Program-made: the position numbers and the translations under genes
Source: Rallus limicola
Taxonomy: Eukaryota; Chordata; Aves; Gruiformes; Rallidae
Reading direction: 5' to 3'
Assembly: GCA_022605955.1 (NCBI GenBank)
Contig: JAKCOZ010000008.1
Coordinates: 25,607,083-25,671,082, forward strand
DNA length: 64,000 nucleotides
The notes under the pieces: generated by a model
Databases searched by the model: none
What the model was told of the DNA's origin: nothing
Seen by the model: only the letters and a program-made list of their open reading frames with translations
In this document: in pieces, positions 1-11,700 of the stretch
Layout: the number at the start of each line of letters is the position of its first letter
How positions within the stretch are numbered: position 1 is the first letter of the stretch

Positions 1-164
1 AGCTACACCAGTAAGGACAAAGATGTTTTTTTCTTCTGGGATAACTGTTAACAATCATTCACAGCAGGGGTGTTTAAGTGTGTTCTGGAAACACACAGTG
101 GCAAATACATTACTTTATTTTTTTATTTATTAATAAACTTTCAGAGTCAGAACTGTCTCACAGT

Positions 165-265
165 TCAAGTCCAGGTCTTGAAAGTGAAGAAATCCAATTC
201 TAGTCCTTATTCTGTCACTAATTTCCTGTATTATCTTTGACAAATGGCCTAATTTCCAAGCTGGA
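165..265 (+). repeat. MIR-type SINE remnant
   Basis: The stretch follows the MIR core order: a 'ttctagtcc' block, then 'tctgtcactaatttcctgt', then a degraded 'gacctTGGGCAAgtcac' counterpart at about 235-260. Divergence is high, as expected for an old MIR. It lies inside a 146-codon minus-strand open frame (130-570), which argues against that frame being a gene. Confidence 0.5.
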
Positions 266-1189
266 AAAACTTTCATGAACCTGTCTGCAAACAGAGACTC
301 AGTAGAGAAAGCAAAACTTTTATCCAGCAGTTTCCGCTTGGCTTCCAGGCCAGCTGCTAGAACAGGCAGGGGAGGTTTGGTGCAGTTCACTGGCTCAGTC
401 CCTGCTGGTTTGGGGTTCCAAAGGGGAGCCAGAGCAAGGAAAATATTTTTCAATAAACAGGAAAGTGTGGTTAGAAGTCTGGCAGTAGGACTGGGGGGCA
501 GCCACAGGTTATAGAGCAGTGTTGTATTGCATATGGTGAACATAACCGAGTTTAGAAGTTTAGACTTCATCCTGTCTCTTTTTTTTTTTCCCCAATAGTA
601 AAGTGCTTATTTAAAGTGAATGCTCAGCAGTTGTTGGCTGGAGTCTGTTCCTGTTTGCTGAGGTCACAAGCATCTCTGAAAACTGAGCCTCCTTGATTCA
701 GCTGCTTAATTGTGAATGTAGTTGCTTAATTTTAAGTAAAAAGGTTGCAAAACTTTTGACCAGGATGTTTCATTTCCTGTCCCCTTCCATTAAACCAAAT
801 TTAATTATTAAATGGTTTCATATAACTATCACAGTCTGGCACTTGGTGCTAGTACTTCTTGCGTCCCAGGGCAGTAAACAGAATTAGTAGGAAATACAGA
901 CTGATGTGAATTATGTCTAAAATACAAAGCCACAGAATTTCTGGGAAGAGACCTCATCATGTGGTACATGAACCATCTTTCTCTGAATTTCAGCAGGCAA
1001 TTACAGAGTCAGATCTTAATTGACATACTCATAACATTTTACTACATGTACCTAGAGTTAATTTTCTCTGCCACCATTACAGTATTTTATAAAATTGAGC
1101 CTTGGACAAATTACTGGTTCTTAAAATAGAACAGCTTTTGTGTCACACTAAGAATGGCCCTACAGTTATAACAGGAGATCATATATACT

Positions 1190-1290
1190 TTGGACTCTAT
1201 TCATGGCGATGCCACATGCATCCTGTTTGACCAGGGGAAGTCGCTTGACCTCTCCATGTCTCAGTCCTGAGGTCAGTAGAATGGCTTTGG
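1190..1290 (+). repeat. MIR-type SINE remnant
   Basis: The segment around 1228-1265 keeps the diagnostic MIR core order: a 'gaccaggggaagtcgcttga' block followed by 'cctctccatgtctcagt'. This corresponds to the MIR 'gggcaagtcacttaacctctctgtgcctcagt' region read on the + strand. The 3' part is degraded. Confidence 0.6.
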
Positions 1291-3243
1291 AATTAAATTA
1301 CACCAGGTTTTCAGTCTAAAATGGGAGAAAAACAAACGATCCAGTTGCAATTTCCACTCACTTCACCTAATGAAAAGCTTTCCTGAGAGTTCAAAGTTCT
1401 CTGGGCATCATTCAAGTTAGGGTCCAACTTAACTACACTGGTAGTTTACACCACATGTTTGGACTACATCCCACACAACCTCTCTCTCTCACATTTAGTG
1501 CTGATTACTTTTGAAATTTACATAGAGATTATTCACTGTCTGTGTTAGTTAAAAGTTAACCCAAATATTTGAGTGGTAGTCCCAAAATCTATTTGTTCAG
1601 TGTGGTAAACAGTGCTCAGAGCCCCTGGCCAGCTAAATTGATTTCAGAGGTCACAATAGCAAGTCCTGAAGTAATAGGGGAATTATGGTTTGTTGAGCTG
1701 GCTGTTTTAACTGTTAATGTCACAGAGGGAAGATATTATACAAACCTTCCTTTTAATGTCTTTATCAATAATTCTGGACATATTGCATTCCACGTGTATG
1801 ATCCATGGCTAAAGGAAAGCTTATTTGATTGATTTAATTCTGCTTTTGTCACTTAGAAAAGTCAAAGTTGAAGGACAAGCTTCTCAAATGGTCACCTGAA
1901 GCCTGCTTTTCATACTGTATCTCAGCAAGTTTGGATATTGAATTCACTCGAAAGCCCTCCAAAATGTCTTGGAATTTTTGAGGTGCTAAATTTTGGGTTT
2001 ATCTAGCTTCAAAAACAGAAACATGAAATTCACCCAGCAGTTTATCCATCAAGTACAAAACACAGAAGGCTAAGCAAGTTTCTAGAGGTATATACATATT
2101 TCTGGCAAGTATTTTACAGAGGCATAAAAAATGATCCTAAAACTCACAAGGAGTACTGATGAGGTTACAAACTATCATAGACTCTTATTTCACCCTCAAA
2201 AGAACAAATCCAAGATGACCATTTGCCTCCATTCAGAAACATTCCTATAGCAGGAAGAGCCAGATACACCCATGCTACAAAATTAAACCGTAGCTATGCT
2301 ATAATTTAAGCCTAAACACAGCCCTGCAGACAATGCTGCTTGGAAACGAGCTTTTTAAGCTAGTATACTCAAAGGCAGAATCAAAGAGAAAACATACAGA
2401 AATGCTTGTCTCTTGCCTATTGTTTTAAGTGGTCATTAGACATATGGTAACAAAATTGCTTTTTAAACCATCCTGAATTCTAGAGCTAGAATGGGTCATA
2501 ATAGATATGATATGTGACTGGAAATCCTTTCAAGCCACAATTATTTGTTCTAGCAGACAAGACAAGAATGCAAATAACCATCGTTCTCCATTACATCTCT
2601 CAAAGAAACAGTGTTAGAAAGGTATATGTTGTGTACTAGCTAGGCATCTCCTCAAATTCAGGCCAAAACCAACTTTGAGCAAGGCCAAACATAAGCTTAT
2701 TAGTCATAAAACACCACTTCATCTGTGGTACTGAAGTCATTTAACCAGATAATTGCCTTGGAATATTTTACACAAAGTGAGCATTACAGCAAGACTAGCA
2801 AACCCTTGCAGAGCAGACTCAAGTTAATACTGGTAAAGCTATGATTTCAGACCAGCACTTTTGCCACCACAGAAATGTCAAATAACAAATGGAAAACCCA
2901 ACTGTACATCTAAATAATGCTGCTGTAATAGGAAAAGTATCTAACAGTAGGTCTGGCCTGAATGTAACAAATCATCCAGATAACGGCTGTGATTGAGCAG
3001 CGTACCATTGCCACAAGCAGGTAACCCATTAAAGTCTGCAACCAGAAGCTGCGTATCATCCAAAGTGATTTATTTTCACACTGATATCAAGCACCAAGAT
3101 TTCCATCCCCAAAGGCTACAAAGAAACCTAGATGTGCTCACTGTATGCATCAGCACTGCCAAAGTATTTATACAATCACCATAACACCTCAGCATTCACA
3201 ACCCTCACTGAAAGTGGACTTCAGTGAGAAGTATCACCGGTGT

Positions 3244-3330
3244 GGTTTACAGATGAGAAGACTGAGAATGACATTCAGGAAGTCTCTGATCAAACCAGGT
3301 GCTAAACCTAGAGTCCCAGCCTAGTGGTGC
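3244..3330 (-). repeat. MIR-type SINE remnant, inverted
   Basis: Read on the + strand, 'tttacagatgagaagactga' at about 3247-3266 is the reverse complement of the MIR 'cctcagtttcctcatctgtaaa' block. It is followed by a degraded counterpart of the core. The element is therefore on the minus strand. Confidence 0.5.
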
Positions 3331-3789
3331 ACCCACAGCCCTACCCTCCTTTCCTAAACATAACATGTTCACTGATGACAGAGCAGAGAAACCACAGGTT
3401 CACCTCTGGGAGACCTTCCCCTTCTCAAAGGGAGACTCTCCCCTGTGCCATCATCCCCACCGTGTTGAAGGGAGCCAGCCCTTGCAGATTCTGGTCTGTT
3501 TACCCTGCACTGAAAAGGAACCCAATCTTCACCATTTGCTTGTCACATGCATTAATCTGTCTCTACAGGCCCAGGACACACCTCAGACCTATTAAGCACA
3601 CCTCTCAGATGATGAAGGCCAGCAGGTACACCATATATCATACTGGCTATGCCTTCAACGTGTCAGATATACACACTAATGGAGTATTGTTCCAGGGAAG
3701 TTTCAGGGTGTTCTATTCCTCCACAAATTGCAGCAGTACTTTCCTTGGCTATAAGCCACCAAAATAACTACATACCTAGAGTAATGGAG

Positions 3790-3988
3790 CTATCTGATTT
3801 AAGCTTTTCTAGAGTGCCTCAGCTTCACGGCAACTTCTCTGGAGATATTCTGGAGTCTTCTTCTCTGGAGATATTCAAGACCCATCTGGACATCTCCCTG
3901 TGCAATATGAGCTAGGGAGCTGCTTTGGCAGGGGGGTTGGACCCGATGATCTCTTGAGGTCCCTTCCAACCCCTATGATTCTATGACT
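3790..3988 (+). repeat. CR1 LINE 3' end
   Basis: This is a 5'-truncated CR1 tail. It holds the 'ctggagatattcaagaccc' block, a 'gggggttggaccc' block, 'gatgatctcttgaggtccct' and 'tccaacccctatgattctat'. It ends in the short ATTCTATGA-type terminus that CR1 uses instead of a poly(A) tail. A roughly 20-nt segment containing 'tctctggagatattc' occurs twice (about 3836-3851 and 3863-3880), a local duplication. CR1 elements of this kind are characteristic of birds, crocodilians and turtles. Confidence 0.9.
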
Positions 3989-5559
3989 TGACTGCTAAGG
4001 CAATGAATGCTTGTTTCTAATCAAGCATGGCTTTTTATGTTTTTCATACAAAATTTATGTGGAATTTTTACTTCAGAACTGTTTCATATAAGTGATGAAA
4101 GAAGATTTTGACTAGCATTCATACAATCATTACATGATCATGCAGCTCTGAGCGTGTTTTTAACTTGTACTCCCTCAGCAAACACATGCTTTAACCACAA
4201 CTCCCTCCTAACGGGAAGTAGCAAAGTGAGAGCAGAGAATAGAGGGTGAATGCAGAGAATTTCAGACTATCAACTGTTGGCTCAGCAGACAGATTAAGGC
4301 CAATTAAACATATGTTAGGCAACAGCCATGCTAAAATCACTGCAGGGTAACAACAGGTCATTACAGAAAAAAATTATAACCCTCTCCAGCAAGATACAAA
4401 ATCTCTAACAAATAACAGATAAAAACCAGCTTGCAATCTGTTATGCATACAGTCATTTTAACAAGAAGAGTTAAGAGCTAACCCCAGAGAAAATTAGCAA
4501 CATAACTCATTCCTCAAATATCCTATTTCACATACTAATTTCCCCAACACTTCTAACAGTATGCTTTGTTATGTACTGCCCTCTAAACTGATCTCTCTTC
4601 TTCTAGGTTTATTCCACTGTTCATTAAATCTACATCAGCAGTTTCTTCTAGCACGATTGCAATATTGCTGTAGCTATCTTACTCTTGACACATACTTTTG
4701 CATGCGTATATCAGAGCAGCCAATTCCAAAATAGTGCTAGTATATAACCAAAACATTCCAGCTGATAAGATAACATACTTTGTCTTCACAGTCAATACAC
4801 TGGAATCACTGTGTCTAGTAGATTATTAAGGGTGTCTACTTTGAATCAGTGTTCTAATATTCCTACTCACACAAAGCTAATTCCTTTACTTACTTTAACC
4901 TCAAGTCTAAAATAAGCGCTGCCCGTATTCCTGCTAAACTGAAAAAATAATAATGTTGTAAATACAATTTCAGGAGGGCTGGGTGTTTATCTAATTCTCC
5001 CCTATTATGACATTGGGAACTCTCCCTAGCAGTGATCAGAGTAGATGGCCCCTATGATTAAGGTGTTAAATGAAGAGCTTGGAAATACCAGTTTTACAGG
5101 CTCCTAAATTACCTTAGCAAATCACTTTATGTCATGTTAAATTTGACTCCAGCAGACATGGTACAACACCCTCAGTTAAAAGCTAGGACCTCAACAACTT
5201 AGTTTTCTTAAAGGGACAGTGTTTCTCAATATTTCTGAAACATGTTAAAAATTACGTGGGGCTGAGCTCATTAAGAGAGGAACACTGGAAAGAAGAAATG
5301 GGAGTGTAGAAAACACTATTACATTTACGGTACAGGGCCAATCTCTTACCATTTTCTCTCTTGCACCTAGAGGGAATAAAAAAAGAGAACAAAACTCCCA
5401 TGCCAGGCTCCCACTTGCTGCAAGAGGCAGATATTTTGTCTTGGGAAAGTACAGAAAGGCCACAGCTTTTGAGATGAAAGCCTCACTGCATCTAGGCACT
5501 ATAAGCACATAATGAGAGACAACTCCTGTCTTGTTTATAATTAAACTGAATAACAGACA

Positions 5560-5650
5560 CAAGAAGAGTAGGGAAAGGAACAAAAGCATCTTGCCCAAAG
5601 CCAGACAGTAGATTCAAAGACAGATTTGGAAGCAGAATTCAGATCTTGCC
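5560..5650 (-). repeat. MIR-type SINE remnant, inverted
   Basis: The block 'cttgcccaaagccagacagt' at about 5590-5610, followed by a 'ggaagcagaattcagatctt' block, is the reverse complement of the MIR 'gggcaagtcac ... ggttctagtcc' core. The part matching the 'cctcagttt' block, expected to the left, is only weakly preserved. Confidence 0.5.
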
Positions 5651-7995
5651 AAAAGGAGGAAAAGGCGAATCTCTTTTGTGGAGAAGGAAAATGTGCTGGT
5701 TCTGCATACTTGTGCTTTGTGATTCTTGAAAGTCATCGTTCAAGAAGTATCAAAAAGGGACAAAAGGGCTGGGGAGCAGAAGTAGAAGGCTGCAAACTCT
5801 TTGCTAGTTTACGTCCCTGGCAAGGGTTGGAGACTTCTAGAATGCTAGCCTTTGTCAGGCCAGGTGTAAGAGCTGCAACAAGCCAGAAAAAATTCTCTCT
5901 GGAAAAGAGCAGCCATGGCCTGATAGAAGGCTTTTTACTGCTCCAGGCCCTCAACCCCTAAACCATATTGAAAATACAAAGAGAGCAGAATTAGCTGAGA
6001 AGTACCAGACGCTTCTTTTGAGGAGGTATCATTTTTCTTTTAGTCTCAGGAGCCTCAAGTCTGCAGCAAGTGTGGGAGAGTTGATCTGTGCATGATGGCA
6101 TCTTCCCTCCTAAAACCTAGTATCTGTTGGACACCGCCCACCCCAGTGACAGCAATCCCTTCCTCTGGCAACAGGCCATGAGAAACTGTTCCTCCCACTC
6201 AGTTCGCTTTTGCAAAGCCAACAACAGAGCCCTGCACTGTTGTGAAACTGCTAGCTTCAGACTGAATGCACACAAATCAAACCATTATCAAAAATAATGA
6301 GTGAAAATTAGCCACATAACCAGCCACCACAGTGAGAGAGACAGCTGAACTGTTGGCACATTCCGTAAGAGAAAGCTAATAAATAAGCAAATAATAAGAC
6401 TATTCAGCAGGCTACAATCCTCGGAAAAAACAGCTCTTCCTGCTTGGAATCACAGAATTATTAATAAAATATTAATATCCAAGAACAGATCGCAAATGTC
6501 AAGTGGCTTTTAAAAAACCCAAGGAGAAATTCTTAAATGCAGCTGGCTTTATTAGGAAACATATAAATTTACATCTTGAATTAATCTGTCAGAAACAAAA
6601 ACAATCCAGTGTTTCAGAAGTTGCTCATTAGGTTATCAACAGAGAAGGAAAATCTTAAAATTAATGAATTCATAACTTAGATTACATACAAAGTGCATTA
6701 CTGTCATCAGCAGATTTCCTCTGCCCCCACAAATGCAGTAAAAATCTGTGGTCAGATACAGCCTAGAAATTTTTCAGAGAGTTTCCCTGCCCTATGATCC
6801 CTCCCCACAGGGGCAATTAGAGAATCCAAACCATAAATTCATTCTCCAGAGTCAAATAACTTCCACTATGCCACACTGAAAGATATTCCAAGTACAACAA
6901 AAGCAGACTCCACAGCACATAAAATCCTCAGAATTAAATTTGGTAGGACCTCTACCCTGTCTGCCAGGCATAGGTGTCTGAGGCTGCATGACATTAAACA
7001 AAAGTAAATTGGGTTATCAAAATATTTGCATTTCCTAGTTCAGCTGAGGCAAAACAATAATATGATGCTAGTTATTCCTGGATCAGTTTCTAGAAATCTA
7101 CTCTGATAAATTTCTTTATCTTCAGTCTTTCTTTTCTCCTTAGCTATGAATTAACAAACATTTTAAATTATTCATTAGTACAATTTTATTCAGATAGAAG
7201 GCAAACATGTCTCCTGTAAATCTACAAAATGAGTTCTGGGGTAGTGTTTGGCTTTGCAAGACTGCATTTAGAAAGGCAACCAGTGACAATGACACGGTTA
7301 CCACTAAGTCTAAATAGGAGGTAGAATGTAGCCCTGTCTCATTGAGCAGTAGTATGAAATCTTGTTGCTTCTGTGGAAACAAGCTCCCATGCACTTAATG
7401 ACAGCTAGATGCACATCATACCTTATTCCATGATAACTTAGGGAACACCCTTCCCCCTCCAGCTCAGATCATAGAAGCCTATTTTAATTCTGCATGACTG
7501 TAATTCAGAATTATTCTGTTAATCTGCTACTTAAATTGAAGTGATTTCCATTTTTTGTTCTAGAACCTGTTCAGATTAGAACTGCTGTACTTATTTCTAA
7601 TAATATGGGGAATTGCTAGAGCTGCAGGAGACATACTATCCCAAAGCAAATCAAACAAATTTGAACCAGCACACAAGGGAAGAGATTTTTATTTAAGATA
7701 CGGTCACTTTGCATTCTCTGACAAGATAAAAGAGTCTGTGAAGTGTGTGTAAACACATTCAAAAGTAATTAAAAATTACATTCACACATACTTACATATC
7801 TTTTCTTGCTGCAGGGGTGATTCAAAATAGTCTTTGAAATAAATACCACATGCATTCTTCTAAGAAACTCTTTTAGCCAGTGTATGCTATGCTACCTTAC
7901 AGGATTCGCCTACAAGTTTTGTTATAGCTCTGGAAACACATTTTCTGGAAGGGAGAGACAGAAAGGTTTAAAACATAAAAGAGAAATTGACTTAC

Positions 7996-8045
7996 CTTAT
8001 TTGGTTCTTTGGAACAAAATGCACTGTAGACCAGGGCTGTGAGCT
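7996..8045 (-). other. Candidate noncoding exon, minus strand
   Basis: On the minus strand a pyrimidine stretch ending in 'ttctgctacag' is followed 50 nt later by an AAG|GTAAGTC donor (intron GT at 7995-7994). This is a good acceptor-exon-donor pattern, but such patterns occur by chance. If real it could be a 5' UTR exon of a leftward gene such as CMKLR2/GPR1, or part of a noncoding RNA. There is no independent support. Confidence 0.15.
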
Positions 8046-8609
8046 CTGTAGCAGAAGGAAGAATGAAGTGATCTGCAGAGTTCAGAGTGACTTCAGTGTG
8101 ATTCCAGCTGCTTCACTTGGCTACTGCCTTCCTTCTAATAAAGCTGCAGAATGATATAACGCCGTGTTTGTTTTCAGCTGAGGAAGTTGTTTCCAACTTC
8201 CCTTGGTTTTCTAGACCCAGTTTTGAAATATTGCCTTTCTGTATAATCCCAGTATTTCACCAAAAATAAATGTTAGACATGTGAATGAATCATTTTGGTC
8301 AGTGTCCAGGCAAGCAACAGATGTGGTGACTGATGAATGGAAAGAGACCTTACAGTGGTAGGCTGCTTTTTGTTATGCAGAGAAGAGGTTGAACAGTATT
8401 TCTTTGTAAGCTCTCTGGTTTATAGAGAATAATATTGAATGAGCAGAAAGATGCTTAAAAAGTCACATTGGAAGCATAATTTTTCAACTGTACAGTGAGA
8501 TACATTAATTTTGTATTTATGATTACTAGATTAGTCTCTTTTTGTAAGAGAGAAATGAGCTCCTCAAAACATCTCTGTCTGTCAGTCAGTGCAACACTGG
8601 TCAGAAATT

Positions 8610-8765
8610 TGAACTGGGTTTTTGGAGACTTGGCTTAATGCCCTGTTGTGTAAAGAGCCTGCTGAGTTTCGGTGGCGGGGCCTCATGATCTCTATGTAGC
8701 TTAGTTTCCCAGTAGGTAAAATGGGAATATTATTCCATTAGTACCTACATACTATAGGTTCACTT
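8610..8765 (+). repeat. MIR-type SINE remnant
   Basis: The 3' half is clear. 'agcttagtttcccagtaggt' at about 8698-8718 is followed by 'aaaatgggaatattattcca' and a 'tagtacctac' block, the expected order of a MIR tail ('cagtttccccatctgtaaaatggg...'). The upstream core is degraded but present from roughly 8,610. Confidence 0.65.
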
Positions 8766-11700
8766 GGCTCTGATGGTACTGCACTCATCACATCATTTTA
8801 AATCAGCTGGTTGGCTTACCAAAAATTGAATCTGCTAGTGGAAGCAATTAGCCAACAGTGGCACTCCTCTGTCATTAATGCAAAGCACACAAAACCTTAA
8901 ACACCAACAAAACCTAGTCAATAGCAATTTTTCCAGATAACAACTCCACTGACTCCTGTGAAAATTAGAAAGAAACAAACAAAAAACCTCAAGAGGGAAG
9001 TGCTAAGTGAGAAGCAGTAAAACTGAAATTTCAGCATCTGGTTAGCAAAGCTGACAGTTTTAAGCACCTCTCTCAGTCCACAGGTCCCCTTAATGGGAAC
9101 AAAAAAAAGATCTTTCCAGCAAAACCACCTGTCTTTGTCTTTCCTCCATGACAGCTCTTCCTGTTTCGCCAATACAACTTAAAATGCTGATAGCTTTTCA
9201 TAAGGGGGAAAAAACTATGAACAAAAGGAAGATGGAGACTATGCTACGGTGGGACACTCCATAGGACAATCCAGGAGGAAAGCTTGGGGGACATGATTCT
9301 TGTGAGTATGTGGCATAGAAGACAAAAAAGGGCAGTTCCCGTAGGAAAGAGCATGGAAAGACTCAAGGGCCTCATGATTAGGCCCTTGTTTATTTCTTGC
9401 ATTTTAAAGATTTCCTGCTTTCTCTAGGTAATTGGTGAACTTTCAGCAATAAAAGCTTTTAATAGTAATTCTCTTTTGTAAATATTGGGATAGGGTAAAC
9501 ATAGGCACCATTGAACAGCAGATCTGCCAAAGGTGGTTTTTTTTTTTCTTGCAATGGTACAATTCTGTGTGGCTCTAGGTACTTTGCCAAATCAGTCATT
9601 AGCCAAGACAGCTAATTCTAGGGCTTGCTCAATATTATTTCAGTAGGATAAGAGAGGAAATTACTGGGTAGATAACCCTCACACACAATCTACTGTAAAA
9701 GAAAAAGCCCTCAGCAAGCAAAGTAGAATCAGACATTTGCCACACACTCTCTACCTTCTTGGTGCACAGAGCAGTCTGGAGAGAACAATGGTTTTTAGCA
9801 GTTCCAGGGTAATGAGTTGTCCCTAGGTGGCTGTTTCCTTCACCATAAACTAAAGCAGGCTTGGGACTGCTCTAACATATACCAAGGATGATAGTTCAGC
9901 TCCCTCAACCTTCAGAAGCAAGGGAGGATTAAACCTCATGCAGCAATTTTCCTCACCCTTCTTATCACTGTACCAATTACGAAATCACAACTTGTAAGGA
10001 CCCAGAAGATATTTTGCAGACACAAATTTTCACAGGAAATTACACATTTTAGTCCAAGAAGAGCAAATTACCACTTTAAATTTTTTTTTTCTAGCAACCT
10101 GTCCTACCTACATTAGGTCCTTTTAAATTGAAATGGACTTTTCCTTTGATGAGAAATTACTAAGTTTGTAAAGAATAATGAGCATATGTAATGTATCTGG
10201 AAGAAAGAACAACAGAATTTTGCAGACAAAACTGTATTTAACTGGAAAGGTTTTTGTTCTGCTTGTTTTCTGTTCAGAGCTAAATGCAACATTTCATTTT
10301 CTTCTACAGTTTTGATTAACCACAGCAGCAGTCTTAAGTCCCTGAAGAATGTAATCTTGGGCTGTAAACCTTTGCTTGTTTAAGTTTCTTCTAAGCTCAG
10401 AGACAGTAAAACTGGAATGGCAAGTTCCAAATTAGATGGCTTTTTAACATACACTTTCACGCTACCCATTAACCATTGACATAATTTTATGAGTGCGATC
10501 TTTTCAGATAACTTTGTGAAAGTGCTATGCTTGGAAGAAAATTAATGGGGGAAAAAAAAAGTACCTTGTTTGATTTCATGTCTTCTCCTTTTTCTGCTTC
10601 GAAACTGTATTTTATTTTGCTGTGTCATTGTGCTTTTTCAGCAAGGTAAGCTAATGAAGTCCTGGAGGTTTTACTCTACATTCGATACAGCAATATGCCA
10701 GAGTTATACTGAAGAGGGACATGCATTCATCCACATACAGTGCACGTGGGACTTATGGAGCAGAGAAATACTACTTTATACCTAATGGAAAAAGAACAAA
10801 GGAGAGCATTTTCATACAAGTAATAGATATTGGTTGTTCAGCAGTGAATACACCTAGTCTGTTGAAAAATGAATTTTAAAAACACTTCTCATAATTTTCT
10901 TTTTCAGACCCTATAAAACAAAACAAAGACAAAGGACAATGGAAAAAAAGATACAGGGGAAAAGCCTTCAGAAATACCTTACCAATATTAACCAAAGCAC
11001 AAATTAAAAAGCCTTAAACAAAACCATAGTAGCTGTAATTTACCTGGATTACCATCAACTACCTGATAGTTCTGGTATTTATTTGCCACTGCTGGGACGG
11101 CTGGATTTGATTAAGTTGCCTATTAGTATGCACTGTTAATCTCGACATTAAACAACACCCCAGACTAAATTCAATGTGCACTAAAAAATTAAGTTGTACC
11201 AATCACGAGTTTGTGAATTAGGTCAAACAAAAGATGTTTAGTCTTTCTCAGTGTTAATTTAAGCTTGAACAACACAATAAGGAAATTACTTACCTTTTAA
11301 GGATTCAGCTGTTTACAGTTCGGGTCTTTTAAAAAAAAATTCTTCGCCTTTCCTTTGTCCCCACGGCTTGAATTAACATCTCATTGATTAAAACTCTCTG
11401 TGAACAGAGTTTAACTACCTGACAAATCAGGAATAGGGCAATTTCCTCCCTTCCTGTGAAACCAATGACTATTCAGGCTTTTCCTTTTGGTAAAGCTGTA
11501 ACGTTTACTTGTGGCTCAACTGCCCACTATATACCACAGTCAGCAACTAAGACAAATTCTTTAGCAACACATTTAAATCAAACCACTTGATGAAGGGAGG
11601 ATTGGCTCTTTTAGGCTGGTCCACATCCTTTCTCTATGCTGATATTCGAAATCTGAAGGTTTTAATGCAAAATGTGTTGAAGAAACTCAGTAATTCTACA

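Noticed and set aside
130..570. 146-codon minus-strand open frame with AATAAA-like sequence after it
   Set aside because: It overlaps a MIR remnant on the opposite strand, shows no domain, and the AATAAA strings are part of an AT-rich run. Treated as chance.
920..1000. Possible CR1 fragment ('cacagaatttctgggaagag' then 'acctcatcat')
   Set aside because: Only about 30 bases resemble the inverted CR1 end and the expected continuation is missing.
3299..3915. Three overlapping + strand frames of 88-147 codons
   Set aside because: They run from a MIR remnant into the CR1 tail, and the protein sequences are not domain-like.
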